From assembly GCA_020632755.1 (NCBI GenBank), contig JACKEY010000019.1:39650-103649 (forward strand): a DNA stretch of 64,000 nt. Reading direction: 5' to 3'. The number at the start of each line of letters is the position of its first letter. The first letter of the stretch is position 1. This DNA is from Alphaproteobacteria bacterium (GTDB lineage: Bacteria; Myxococcota_A; UBA796; UBA2385). The notes under the pieces were generated by a model that saw nothing but the letters and a program-made list of their open reading frames with translations, was not told the DNA's origin and ran no database searches. Both the position numbers and the translations under genes were made by a program. Below, piece by piece: positions 55,737-64,000 of the stretch.

Positions 55737-58349
55737 ATGTCCGACGTCCTGCCGCTCAGCGCCGCGACCGTGGACCTGGCGCGCCGCGAGGTGCGCCGGG
55801 ACGACGGGGTCGTGCACCCGCTCTCGGAGCTCGAGGTGGCGCTGCTGGCCTACCTGGCGGCCCGGCCCGGGGCCCCCGTGCCGCGCGACACGCTGCTGGT
55901 CGAGGTGTGGGGCTTCCCGCGCCCGGTCCCTACGCGGGCCGTCGACAACACCGTCAGCCGGCTTCGCACCAAGGTCGAGGCCGACCCCAAGGCGCCGGAC
56001 CACCTGCAGACCATCCGCGGCCGGGGCTACGTCCTGGATCTGCCGACGCGCGCGTCGCCCGCCGCCCCGCCGGTCCTGGTGGCCCACCCCCGCCTGGCCG
56101 TCCCGCCCGCCCCCTTCGTGGGTCGCACCGAGGAGCTGGCCCGGCTGGACGAGTTGGTGGGCCGCCGCCGGCTGGTGACCGTGCTGGGGCCGGGCGGCGC
56201 CGGCAAGACCCGCCTGGTGGCACAGTGGCTCCAGACCACCGCACAGCCCGTGCACCTCGCGGTGTCGCTGGCCCACGTCACCGATCGCGCCGGGCTGGTG
56301 CAGGCGATGGCCGACGCCCTGCAGCTGCCGCTGAGCGCCACCGACGCGGACCACGCGGTGCTGGCGCGGGCCCTGGGGGCGCGGGGGCCCGGCGTGGTGG
56401 TGCTCGACAACCTCGAGCAGCTGGTCGGTGCACTGCCCGGCACCGTGGACCGTTGGCTGCGCGAAGCGCCCGAGCTGCACGTCGTGGGCACGTCCCGCAC
56501 CGTCCTCGGGCTGGCCGGTGAGGCCCGCATGATCCTGGCCGCCCTCGACCCCGCGGACGCGCTGGAGCTGTTCCGGTCCCGCCTGCGCGACGCCGATCCC
56601 GACGCCACCCTCGGCGAGGCCGAGCGCTCGCAGGTGGTGGCCCTGCTCGCCCGGGTCGAGCATCACCCGCTGTGCATCGAGCTGCTCGCCTCCCGCGTCG
56701 CCAGCCTGGGGGTGCGCGCGGTCGCGGATCGGCTCGACTCGCTGCTGCTGGGGTCGGGACAGCTGGCCGCGGGACCCGACGACTCCCTGCTGTCCCACCG
56801 CAGCCTGGCCGCGACGCTGCGCTGGTCCTGGGACCTGCTGTCTCCCGGCGCCCAGGGCGCCCTGGCCGCGCTCTCGATCGCCGGAGGCTCCTTCGACCTG
56901 CCCCTGGCCGACGAGATCCTGGGCCACGACGCCGCCTCGGCCGTCGCCGAGCTGCGCCAGGCCTCGCTGCTGGAGCGCGACGCGTCCCCAGGGCAGGGTC
57001 TGCGCTACCACCTGCTCCTTCCGGTCCGGGAGTTCGCCCGCGCCCAGCTCGTCGTGGCGCCGGACCGGGACGCCGTGCAGCGCCGGTTCGCCGACGCGAT
57101 GCTTCGTCGCGCGACGGCCATCGACAGCCTCTGCGATGCCGCCCGGCCAGCGGCCCGGATCGAGGCGAGCGCCAACCTGGTGGCCGCCGGCGACGGCATC
57201 GTGGACGCAGCGCCCGCCGACGCCGCGCGCCTGCTGCTCGCCGGCCGGGACGGAGACGCCCTCCTGGCCGCCGTCGATCGCCCCGATCCCTACGAGCGGA
57301 TCGTGACCCTGGCGGAGCGCAGCGGCGATCGACGGCTGTGGGCCCAGGCCCGGGCCACGCTGGCGCGCTGGCACTCCCTGCGGGGCGACACCGCGCTCGG
57401 GCTCTCCCTGCTGCAGCCGGTGCTGGTCGAGACCCGCGCGGGGGACGGTCACCCGTCGGTCCTCCTGCAGCTGGCGCGGGTCCTGTCCTCCCGGGAGCGC
57501 CGCGCCGACGCCTCCGACGCGGTGGACCTGCTCCTCGACCGCTCGGACGCCACCGCCTCGCAGCGCTCGCAGGCGCTGTCGACCCGCGCGATCCTCCACC
57601 AGCTCAGCGGCGCCTGGGGCCCCGCAGAGACCGACTTCCACGCGGCGATCGCCCTGGCCGTCCGCGACGGCCAGCCGCGGGCCGAGCGCATCGCCCGCGC
57701 GAACCTCGCCTCGCTGCTGCTGCGCTGGCGCAGCCGCCTCGACGAGGCCCGCGACCAGCTGCAGCGGGCCCGGGCGATCGAAGAAGCCTGGGGCCCGCGC
57801 AACGCCTGGATGGAGAACCTGCTGGCGTGGATCGACCTGGGCGACGAGCGCCTGGCCGACGCCCGCAGGCGGGCCAACGACGCCCTGATCCTGGCCCGTC
57901 GCAGCGGGGACTCCGAGACCACGCAGTTCTGCATGGGGACGCTGACCTGGGTGGCCCTGCTGGAAGGCGACATGGGGACGGCCACGGCGCTGCTGCGGGA
58001 CAGCCTGGCCATCACCCGCCAGCGCGGCAGCCACGGCTACTCCGCGGCCCTGCTGGTCTCGCTCGCCGCCGCGGCCGCCCGTCAGCGCGACCTCGCGGCG
58101 GCCGATGCCTGGCTCGCCGCGCTCGACGGGCTGGACCTGGTGGATCCGGCCGGTGACCTGGTGGCGGGCATCGCGCTGGAGCGCCGCATCGTCGACCTGG
58201 CCCACGCCGACGCCGCGATCTGGCCGGGGCTGGTGGCCGAGGTGCGGGCCCAGGCATCCGCCCTGGTCGGGGACGAGGACGTGTCCTACCTGGCCCTGGT
58301 GGGTCGGCTGGTCGAGGCCAGCATCGTCGACCTCGACCCCGACCGCTGA
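55737..58349 (+). CDS. Winged-helix / STAND NTPase / TPR transcriptional regulator
   Basis: This 870-residue protein has three parts. Residues 1-105 are an OmpR/PhoB-type winged helix ending TIRGRGYVLDLP. Residues about 120-430 are an NB-ARC/STAND NTPase with Walker A LGPGGAGKTRL, Walker B VVVLDNLEQ and sensor SRTVLGLAGEARM. Residues about 540-860 are TPR-like helical repeats (WGPAETDFHAAIALAVRDGQP and similar). This is the layout of SARP/AfsR- and MalT-like signal-integrating activators, held off until a ligand binds the repeats. It lies between two lipoprotein genes that share an 11-bp-period direct-repeat element, its likely DNA target. Confidence 0.88.
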   Translation: MSDVLPLSAATVDLARREVRRDDGVVHPLSELEVALLAYLAARPGAPVPRDTLLVEVWGFPRPVPTRAVDNTVSRLRTKVEADPKAPDHLQTIRGRGYVLDLPTRASPAAPPVLVAHPRLAVPPAPFVGRTEELARLDELVGRRRLVTVLGPGGAGKTRLVAQWLQTTAQPVHLAVSLAHVTDRAGLVQAMADALQLPLSATDADHAVLARALGARGPGVVVLDNLEQLVGALPGTVDRWLREAPELHVVGTSRTVLGLAGEARMILAALDPADALELFRSRLRDADPDATLGEAERSQVVALLARVEHHPLCIELLASRVASLGVRAVADRLDSLLLGSGQLAAGPDDSLLSHRSLAATLRWSWDLLSPGAQGALAALSIAGGSFDLPLADEILGHDAASAVAELRQASLLERDASPGQGLRYHLLLPVREFARAQLVVAPDRDAVQRRFADAMLRRATAIDSLCDAARPAARIEASANLVAAGDGIVDAAPADAARLLLAGRDGDALLAAVDRPDPYERIVTLAERSGDRRLWAQARATLARWHSLRGDTALGLSLLQPVLVETRAGDGHPSVLLQLARVLSSRERRADASDAVDLLLDRSDATASQRSQALSTRAILHQLSGAWGPAETDFHAAIALAVRDGQPRAERIARANLASLLLRWRSRLDEARDQLQRARAIEEAWGPRNAWMENLLAWIDLGDERLADARRRANDALILARRSGDSETTQFCMGTLTWVALLEGDMGTATALLRDSLAITRQRGSHGYSAALLVSLAAAAARQRDLAAADAWLAALDGLDLVDPAGDLVAGIALERRIVDLAHADAAIWPGLVAEVRAQASALVGDEDVSYLALVGRLVEASIVDLDPDR

Positions 58350-58371
58350 GGGCGCAGCCCCGCGCGCCACA

Positions 58372-58416
58372 GCTGCGACAGACCTGCGACAGGGAACGAA
58401 GCCTGCCGTCCATACA
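58372..58416 (+). promoter_or_regulatory. Direct-repeat activator site and -10-like box upstream of 58443
   Basis: GCTGCGACA (58372-58380) and CCTGCGACA (58383-58391) repeat with an 11-bp period. CCGTCCATA lies at 58406-58414 after exactly 14 bp, followed by the start at 58443. The first 11 bases and the last nine match the element at 54656. It directly follows the STAND regulator gene. Confidence 0.6.
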
Positions 58417-58442
58417 GTGCCTCCCACCCCCAAGGAGGTCCC

Positions 58443-58907
58443 GTGACGCGTTCCCTTCCCTTCCTGTCCCTCGTGCTCTCCCTCGGCCTCGCCGCCTGCA
58501 GCGGCGGAGGCGGCGACGACGGCAGCGGCTCCGACGGCGCGACCGACGACGGCGGCGGCAGCGACGGCGGCGGCGGCAGCGACGACGGCGGCGGCGGCGG
58601 CGCCGGCCCCGACGGGCAGGCCAACGTCGACAATCCCTCCACCGGCTACGACTACTTCGTCGCCTTCGGCTACCGGGCCTGCGAGCTCTACGAGGAGTGC
58701 ACGCCGGAGGAGGCGATGTACCTGAGCTACGAGGACTGCATCGCCAACGTCGACCTGGCCGCCAGCTACTACGACCTGAGCTTCTCGGACTGCACCTTCG
58801 ACGCCGCCGAGGCCGCCGAGTGCTGGCAGCTGATGGAGGCCGCCGACTGCGGCGGCTACGACGGCGGGGACACCGACTGCAGCGACGACGTCTGGGTCTG
58901 CCCCTGA
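58443..58907 (+). CDS. Small lipoprotein with Gly/Ser/Asp linker
   Basis: The protein has 154 residues from GTG 58443 with AAGGAGG 5 nt before it. Signal MTRSLPFLSLVLSLGLAAC (Cys19), then about 40 residues of Gly/Ser/Asp. The C-terminal 90 residues hold eight cysteines in alpha-helical sequence (YRACELYEEC, EDCIANVDLAASYYD, SDCTFDAAEAAECWQLMEA). This resembles small Cys-rich myxobacterial lipoprotein domains with disulfide-linked helices. Likely under control of the upstream regulator through the shared element. Confidence 0.72.
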   Translation: MTRSLPFLSLVLSLGLAACSGGGGDDGSGSDGATDDGGGSDGGGGSDDGGGGGAGPDGQANVDNPSTGYDYFVAFGYRACELYEECTPEEAMYLSYEDCIANVDLAASYYDLSFSDCTFDAAEAAECWQLMEAADCGGYDGGDTDCSDDVWVCP

Positions 58908-58971
58908 ACCGTTGCACCGCGCGTCGGTGAGACCGGCTACGGGGGCGGCCCCTCGCTTCCCCGGAGCCCCC

Positions 58972-59550
58972 GTGTCCGATCTCTCCGCGCTCGTCCCCGA
59001 CCTGCAGGAGCGCTCCGGCGGCGCCTGCGAGCTGTGCGGCGCGACCGAGGGCCTGCGCGCGGTCGAGGTGCCCCCGGTCGACGCCCCCACGTCGGACCGG
59101 GCCGTGCTGCTCTGCCCGACCTGCGCCGACGGGCTCACGGCGCCCGACCAGGTCGCCGCGGCGCATTGGTTCTGCCTGCAGGAGTCCGCCTGGAGCCAGA
59201 CCCCCGCCGTCCAGGTCACCGCCTGGCGGCTGCTGCAGGGGCTGCGCGAGCACGGCTGGGCACGCGATCTGCTCGACACGCTCTACGTCGACGACGACAC
59301 CCTGGCCTGGGCCCGCGCCGGCCTGCCCGACCCGTCGGCGGTGCCCACCGTCGACAGCAACGGCACCGTGCTGCAGGACGGCGACAGCGTCACCTTGATC
59401 AAGGACCTGCCGGTCAAGGGTGCCGGGTTCACGGCCAAGCGCGGCACGCTGGTCAAGGGCATCCGGCTGACCGGCGATCCGGGGCTGGTCGAAGGCAAGG
59501 TCGACCGGGTCGAGATCTTCCTGAAGACCGAATTCCTGAAGAAGGCCTGA
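58972..59550 (+). CDS. yjdM: PhnA/YjdM domain zinc-ribbon protein
   Basis: This 192-residue protein starts at GTG 58972 after GGAG. An N-terminal zinc ribbon is visible: CELCGATEGL and LLCPTCADG. An Ala/Trp-rich middle follows, then the PhnA domain LQDGDSVTLIKDLPVKGAGFTAKRGTLVKGIRL. The family was named from the E. coli phn region, but YjdM is not needed for phosphonate use and its role is unclear. Longer than E. coli YjdM (111) by a central insert. The stop overlaps the ogt start by one base (TGATG). Confidence 0.9.
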   Translation: MSDLSALVPDLQERSGGACELCGATEGLRAVEVPPVDAPTSDRAVLLCPTCADGLTAPDQVAAAHWFCLQESAWSQTPAVQVTAWRLLQGLREHGWARDLLDTLYVDDDTLAWARAGLPDPSAVPTVDSNGTVLQDGDSVTLIKDLPVKGAGFTAKRGTLVKGIRLTGDPGLVEGKVDRVEIFLKTEFLKKA

Positions 59551-60047
59551 TGCGGCGCGCCGTCCTGTCGACGCCCCTCGGTCCGCTGCACCTGTGGTGG
59601 TCCGACGCCGGCCTGCACGCGATGGACTTCGATCCGGCCCGGGCGGAGCGGCTGGTGGGCGCGCCTCCACCCGCCGGCGACGCACCGCTGGACCTGGCGG
59701 GCGCCGTGCACGCCTTCTTCCGAGGAGACGACGACGCCTTGCTGCACTGGCCGCTGGCGCCGTCCGGCACCGCCCTGCAGCAGGCCGCATGGACCGCCGT
59801 GCGCGCCATCCCGGCCGGCGAGCGGCTCACCTACACCGAGCTCTCGATCGGGCTGGGCCGCCCCGACGCCGTACGCGCCGTGGCCCAGGCCAACGCCCGG
59901 AACCCGGTCCTGCTGGCCGTGCCCTGCCACCGCGTGGTCGCCGCCGATGGCGGCCTGGGCGGCTACGCCGGCGGGCTCGACCGCAAGCGCTGGCTGCTGG
60001 CCATGGAGTCCGGCCAGCAACCGGCGCTGCAGCAGTCGCTGTTCTGA
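59550..60047 (+). CDS. ogt: Methylated-DNA-protein-cysteine methyltransferase
   Basis: The 165-residue protein has the MGMT active site VPCHRVV with acceptor Cys126. GTALQQAAWTAVRAIPAGERLTYTEL and QANARNPVLLAVPC are typical of Ogt/Ada C-terminal domains; GGYAGGLDRKRWLLAME completes the fold. It repairs O6-alkylguanine and O4-alkylthymine by irreversible transfer to the cysteine. It is translationally coupled to yjdM and abuts the convergent MopE-like gene at 60047/60048. Confidence 0.94.
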   Translation: MRRAVLSTPLGPLHLWWSDAGLHAMDFDPARAERLVGAPPPAGDAPLDLAGAVHAFFRGDDDALLHWPLAPSGTALQQAAWTAVRAIPAGERLTYTELSIGLGRPDAVRAVAQANARNPVLLAVPCHRVVAADGGLGGYAGGLDRKRWLLAMESGQQPALQQSLF

Positions 60048-62243
60048 CTAGCCCTGGCGCCGCCGCCGCAGCAGCAGCCCGCCCAGCAGGGGCAGCAGCC
60101 AGACGGCGGTAGCTCCACCGCCGGCAGTGCTCGCGCAGCCGCCGCAGCCTTCGTCCTTGCCGTCGTCGCCGCCGTCGTCCCCGCCGGTGTCGCTGCCACC
60201 GTCACCGTCCGTGCCGCCGTCCGTTCCCCCCGAGTCGGTGCCGCCGTCCGTGCCGCCGTCCGTGCCGCCATCGGTGCCCCCCGAGTCGGCGCCACCGTCG
60301 TCACCGGAGCCGGTGGCATCAGCGCCGTCGCAGTCCTGGTCGATGCCGTCGTCTTCCACCTCGGGCGCGCCCGGGTAGACGCCGGCATCGCCATCGTCGC
60401 AGTCTTCGCCGTTCTCGGCGGCGTAGCCGTCGGGGGCGTCGCAGGCGGTCGCGGTGTCGTCGACCACGGTGAAGCCGTCACCGTCGGCGTCGGCGTACCA
60501 GGTCTGGGCATCGACGGCGTCGTCGTTGTCGGCGGTGCCGTCGCAGTCGTTGTCGACGCCGTCGCAGACCTCGGCCGCGCCGGTCCAGGCCAGGGCTTCC
60601 GCGTCGTTGCAGTCCCCGGCGTTGTCCACGTGGTCGTCGGGGACATCGCAGGCCACGGTGCTGTCGTCCGGATCGCCGTAGCCGTCGGCGTCCCCGTCGT
60701 AGTACCAGGTACCGGCGTCGGTGGCGTCGGCCTCGTCGACGTCGCCGTCGCAGTCGTTGTCGATCCCGTCGCAGAGCTCTTCGGCGCCCGGGTAGACGTC
60801 GGGGTCCGCGTCGTCGCAGTCCTCCGACGCCGGGGAACCGTCGCCGTCTTCGTCCGGCTCGGACGCTCCGCAGGCGACCCACAGCCCCGCCTCGACGAAG
60901 GCCTGCCAGGCGTCGGGCTCGGTGCCGTCCCACAGGTCCTCGTGGCTGTAGGTGGCCGAGCTGACCAGGTAGTTCGGCGACAGGAAGATGGTGCGTCCGT
61001 CGCCGTAGGCCCAGTGCACGATGGCCGGGTTGCCCTCGGAGTCGTAGGCGGCGACGGTGGCGCCGCTCTCGACGACGGTGACCTGGTCGACGTTCCCGCT
61101 GACGTAGAACTCGGACCAGCCGGTCGCGAGCGCCGAGCCTGTCTCCGCGGTGACCGTCACGCTGGTCGGGAATTCGGTCCAGGTCGACGCGGGCATGAGC
61201 GTCGCGATGTTCGGGTAGGTGCTGGCGTCGACGGTGGTCCAGTAGGACATCCACCCCGAGAACAGCAGGCCGCCGCCACCGTCGACATAGTCGAGCAGGA
61301 CGCTGTCGAAGTCGGCCCAGTCGAAGTCGCCGTAGCCCGAGTCTCCCAGGAAGACGGCGTCGTAGATCTCGATCTCCGCGAGGGTGTCGATGTCCTCGGC
61401 GGTGACGATGTCGACGGTCCAGCCGAGGTCCTCGAGGAGCGCCTGCAGCGCCGGGTAGGTGTCGGTGGCGTTGACGCCGCCGCCTTCGAAGGCGACCAGC
61501 GGCGCATCCGAGCACTCGTCCACCGACGGCCCGTCGCTCACCCACGCGACCGCGTCCAGGAAGCTCTGCAGGGCGTCCGGGTCCGACCCGTCGTAGAGCG
61601 CGCTGTGGCTGTAGTGGAGCGTGTCGACCACGTAGTTCGCCGAGTGGTGCAGGACCCGACCGTCGCCCACCTCCCAGTACACGATGGCGTCGTTGCCCCC
61701 GCTCGTGGTGCCATCGACCGAGGCGCCGGACTTCGTGCCGCCGCCGTGGTTGCTGTAGGCGCTGCCGGGGATCGAGAAGGAGGTCCAGCCGTCGGACAGG
61801 GCCGTCGCCCCGCCCGCCGTGATGGTCGTGCCGCCCGACTCGTAGGCCGTCGAGGCTTCGACCGGCAGCAGCGCCACCAGGTTCGGCTCGGTGCTGACAT
61901 CGGCGAAGTAGGGCACCCAACCCGAGAACAGCACCCCGCCGCCGGCGTCGACATAGTCGTCGAGCACGTCGTCGAAGGCGGACCAGTCGTTGTCACCTGT
62001 GCCGGTGTCCCCGATCAGGACGGCGTCGTAGCCGCCGATCTCCTCGAGGGTGTCGATGTCGGCGGCCGAGACGATGTCGACCTCGTAGCCCTCGGCTTCG
62101 AGCACATCCTGCAGATCGAGCAGGGTGGTCGTGGCCATGGTCGTGGCGCCGCCTTCCAGCGCGATGCGCGTACCGGCCAAGGCGGGTGCGCCCAGGCTCA
62201 CGAGCGTGACGAGGGAGACCGGGACGACAGCGGAGCGATGCAT
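60048..62243 (-). CDS. Secreted MopE-like metal-binding repeat protein with MYXO-CTERM tail
   Basis: The 731-residue protein has a signal peptide ending APALA (residue 23). Residues about 24-247 and 248-460 are tandem copies of a ThuA/DUF4350-like module: VEIVSAADIDTLEEI-type and DYVDGGGGLLFSGW-type strands recur in each. Residues about 468-640 hold three MopE putative metal-binding repeats (DCDDADPDVYPGA, CDGIDNDCDG). A Gly/Asp/Ser/Thr linker follows, then CGGC, a membrane segment AVWLLPLLGGLLL and RRRRQG, a MYXO-CTERM-type sorting signal. It should be anchored at the surface after Cys-dependent processing. ATG 62243; ATG 62252 is the alternative. Confidence 0.85.
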   Translation of the reverse strand: MHRSAVVPVSLVTLVSLGAPALAGTRIALEGGATTMATTTLLDLQDVLEAEGYEVDIVSAADIDTLEEIGGYDAVLIGDTGTGDNDWSAFDDVLDDYVDAGGGVLFSGWVPYFADVSTEPNLVALLPVEASTAYESGGTTITAGGATALSDGWTSFSIPGSAYSNHGGGTKSGASVDGTTSGGNDAIVYWEVGDGRVLHHSANYVVDTLHYSHSALYDGSDPDALQSFLDAVAWVSDGPSVDECSDAPLVAFEGGGVNATDTYPALQALLEDLGWTVDIVTAEDIDTLAEIEIYDAVFLGDSGYGDFDWADFDSVLLDYVDGGGGLLFSGWMSYWTTVDASTYPNIATLMPASTWTEFPTSVTVTAETGSALATGWSEFYVSGNVDQVTVVESGATVAAYDSEGNPAIVHWAYGDGRTIFLSPNYLVSSATYSHEDLWDGTEPDAWQAFVEAGLWVACGASEPDEDGDGSPASEDCDDADPDVYPGAEELCDGIDNDCDGDVDEADATDAGTWYYDGDADGYGDPDDSTVACDVPDDHVDNAGDCNDAEALAWTGAAEVCDGVDNDCDGTADNDDAVDAQTWYADADGDGFTVVDDTATACDAPDGYAAENGEDCDDGDAGVYPGAPEVEDDGIDQDCDGADATGSGDDGGADSGGTDGGTDGGTDGGTDSGGTDGGTDGDGGSDTGGDDGGDDGKDEGCGGCASTAGGGATAVWLLPLLGGLLLRRRRQG

Positions 62244-62334
62244 GGGGACCATCCACTTCGGGTGTGGAGGAAGGTTGCCATGCACGCCGCTGTTGGGCCA
62301 TCCCCGGGTCGTCGCGGCCTGTCTCGGGCGCGGC

Positions 62335-63492
62335 CTACTCGGGCTCGAGCTCGACCAGCTCGACGTCTCCGTCGGCATTGCCGGTCAGCGCCAGCTCGCC
62401 CCGCATCAGGGCCAGGGCGTCCTTGCCGAACAGCTTGTAGCGCCAGCCGCTCATGCAGGGGATCTCGGGCTCGTCGTCGACCGACAGCTCGTCGAGGTGC
62501 TTGCGGGTCGCGACCATGCTCTGGGCGACGCCGTACTTGTCGCAGCGCAGCTTGAGCAGGGCCTGCAGCAGGGCGACCAGGTTCTCGTTGCCCTCGACCC
62601 GGCGCCGGCGGGCCTTCTGGGTCGGGCACTCGTCGTCCGGCACGGCCAGCCCGGCCTCGACCGCAGCCAGCAGGCCCTTGCCGATCGACCCGGTGGCCTG
62701 CTTCTCGCTGAGCTTGCGGACGTGCTTCAGATCGTCGACCGAGCGCGGCAGGTTCATGGCGATCTCGACCAGCGCTTCGTCCTTGACCAGCCAACCCCGC
62801 GGCAGGTCCCGCTTCTGGGCTTCGGACTCGCGGAAGGCGGCCAGCTCGCGCAGCACCGCCAGGATGCGGCGCTTGGTCCGGCGCATCTTCACGCGCTTCC
62901 ACGCCTCGCGCGGGTCGTTGCGGAACCGGCTCTCGTCGGCCAGGGCGGCCATGTCCTCGGCCACCCAGGCCAGCCGCTTCGTGCGCTTGAGCCGCTGTTC
63001 CAGCGTCTCGTAGACCACGCAGAGGTGGGTCACGTCGGCCAGGGCGTAGGCCAGCTGCTTGTCGGTCAGCGGCCGGCGGGACCAGTCGGTGACCTGGGAG
63101 CTCTTGTCGAGCTCGATGCCGACGATGCTGCTGACCAGCCGCGCGTAGCCGGGCTGCTCGCCCATGTCGCAGACGGTGGCGGCGATCTGCGTGTCGAACA
63201 CGGGTCGCGGCAGGGTGCCCATGTGCTGGAGCAGGATCTCCAGGTCCTGATCGGCGGCGTGCAGCACCTTGATGATGCGCGGGTCCGCCAGCAGGTCCCA
63301 CAGGGGCTGCAGGTCGATGTCGTCGGCCAGCGGGTCGATGGCGGCGGCGTGTTCGCCGAACGCCACCTGCACCAGGCAGAGCTTCGCGAAGTAGGTCTTC
63401 TCGCGCAGGAACTCGGTGTCGACGGCCAGGTAGGGAGCGTCGGCGACCTGGGCGCAGAACGCGACGAGATCGGCGGTGGTCTGGATGAGCAT
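62335..63492 (-). CDS. rnd: Ribonuclease D
   Basis: The 385-residue protein has a DEDDy exonuclease domain: LAVDTEFLREKTYFAKLCLVQ (D-x-E), HAADQDLEIL and YALADVTHL. Helical HRDC domains follow from about residue 205 (ILAVLRELAAFRE, PRGWLVKDEALVEIA). RNase D trims the 3' ends of tRNA precursors and other small RNAs in the cytoplasm. Length matches E. coli Rnd (375). It stands 42 bp after the hflX stop and may be co-transcribed with it. Confidence 0.93.
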   Translation of the reverse strand: MLIQTTADLVAFCAQVADAPYLAVDTEFLREKTYFAKLCLVQVAFGEHAAAIDPLADDIDLQPLWDLLADPRIIKVLHAADQDLEILLQHMGTLPRPVFDTQIAATVCDMGEQPGYARLVSSIVGIELDKSSQVTDWSRRPLTDKQLAYALADVTHLCVVYETLEQRLKRTKRLAWVAEDMAALADESRFRNDPREAWKRVKMRRTKRRILAVLRELAAFRESEAQKRDLPRGWLVKDEALVEIAMNLPRSVDDLKHVRKLSEKQATGSIGKGLLAAVEAGLAVPDDECPTQKARRRRVEGNENLVALLQALLKLRCDKYGVAQSMVATRKHLDELSVDDEPEIPCMSGWRYKLFGKDALALMRGELALTGNADGDVELVELEPE

Positions 63493-63534
63493 GGAGCAGC
63501 CTCGGGGCGTCCGGAGCGGGAGCGTCGAGGGCCC

Positions 63535-64000
63535 CTAAGCGTCTGGCGGCGCTCCGGCATCGCAACCGCCCGCGATCACGCCTTCGAGCTGCCACAGGAT
63601 CCGCCGGGGCACGCTGACACGGGCGTGCCAGCCGTCGTCCTCCCACGCCTCCTCCAGCACCTCGCCGTGCTGGTGGACCAGCGCATGCAGCCGCGCCTTG
63701 TCGTGGGGGACCAACAGCTGCAGCTCCTCCCAGTCCGTCGAGCGCCTGCCCACGACCACATCGGCCAGCTCGTCCAGCCCGACCCGCGTGACGGCGCTGA
63801 TGGTGACGGACTGCGAGAACCGGCTGCGCAGCACGCTGAGCTCGCCGTCGTCGGTGACGGCGTCGACCTTGTTGAGCACGCCGACGATGCGGTCCTCGTC
63901 CACGTCCAGCTCGCGCAGGACCTCGTAGACGGCGTCGACCTGCTGCAGGGCCTGGGGGTGGCTGGCGTCGAGCACGAACAGCAGCAGATCGGCGTGCAGC
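63535..64000 (-). CDS. hflX: HflX GTPase, C-terminal part (truncated by window edge)
   Basis: About 155 C-terminal residues remain. ADLLLFVLDASHPQAL is the segment after the G3 motif, VLNKVDAV is the G4 motif and ISAVTRVGLDELADVV is the G5 region of HflX. A C-terminal domain follows (LLVPHDKARLHALVHQHGEV), which is typical of HflX with its DUF-like tail. HflX splits stalled or hibernating 70S ribosomes. The remainder of the gene lies to the right of the window. Confidence 0.85.
   Translation of the reverse strand, partial: LHADLLLFVLDASHPQALQQVDAVYEVLRELDVDEDRIVGVLNKVDAVTDDGELSVLRSRFSQSVTISAVTRVGLDELADVVVGRRSTDWEELQLLVPHDKARLHALVHQHGEVLEEAWEDDGWHARVSVPRRILWQLEGVIAGGCDAGAPPDA

Overview
The window is very GC-rich (around 70% by eye) and densely coded on both strands. 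It contains no rRNA, tRNA, CRISPR array or insertion sequence that I can recognise. The gene style points to an uncultured myxobacterium-like bacterium (Myxococcota, formerly Deltaproteobacteria). The clues are many secreted lipoproteins with Asp/Thr/Gly-rich linkers, a MopE-like metal-binding repeat protein ending in a MYXO-CTERM-type tail, and FAAH-like, M1 peptidase and STAND-type regulator genes. This placement is inference; no marker gene settles it.

Layout. 1-3447: tail of a YgiQ-type radical SAM protein, a membrane coiled-coil protein and a beta-propeller lipoprotein. 3606-8501: a DNA-damage mutasome, imuB-dnaE2, with a GAAC-N4-GTTC palindrome over the imuB start codon. 8564-14857: a TM2 protein, an amine oxidoreductase, a von Willebrand lipoprotein and an M1 aminopeptidase with a HEAT-like tail. 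14908-20478: an outer-membrane barrel, a MacB/LolCDE-like ABC transporter (one ATPase, two permeases) and a LolA-like carrier, which look like one envelope trafficking unit. 20531-23931: an SRAP protein, converging on an operon of radical SAM protein, ECF sigma factor and membrane anti-sigma factor. 24046-26401: two tandem CAP-domain lipoprotein paralogues. 26563-34979: a GH31 glycosidase, an orphan Flp pilin, a FAAH-like amidase, small lipoproteins, MtfA and the YchF GTPase.

35155-38524 is a visibly less GC-rich island carrying a XhoI/PaeR7I-type restriction-modification system. One N6-adenine methyltransferase is followed by two translationally coupled, divergent PaeR7I-like nucleases. It is followed by about 0.8 kb without a confident gene that holds two TTCGCAAC and two GTTGCGAA motifs.

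39359-47671: a DUF3024 protein, GH3 glucosidase, MDR reductase, uracil-DNA-glycosylase-like protein, and a TetR/Bcr-CflA efflux unit with a clear operator. 47712-53125: a lipid-anchored coiled-coil/YadA-head-like repeat protein, YceI, arsenite methyltransferase and a high-potential iron-sulfur protein. 53221-58907: a regulatory cluster in which a winged-helix/STAND/TPR regulator sits between two lipoprotein genes. Both genes share an upstream element of two 9-bp repeats 11 bp apart plus a -10-like box at identical spacing. 58972-64000: YjdM, Ogt, the MopE/MYXO-CTERM protein, RNase D and the C-terminal end of HflX.

The strongest candidates for new biology are the two-nuclease restriction operon, the shared 11-bp-period operator around the STAND regulator, and the lipoprotein that joins a lipid anchor to a coiled-coil stalk and a 15-residue-repeat head.
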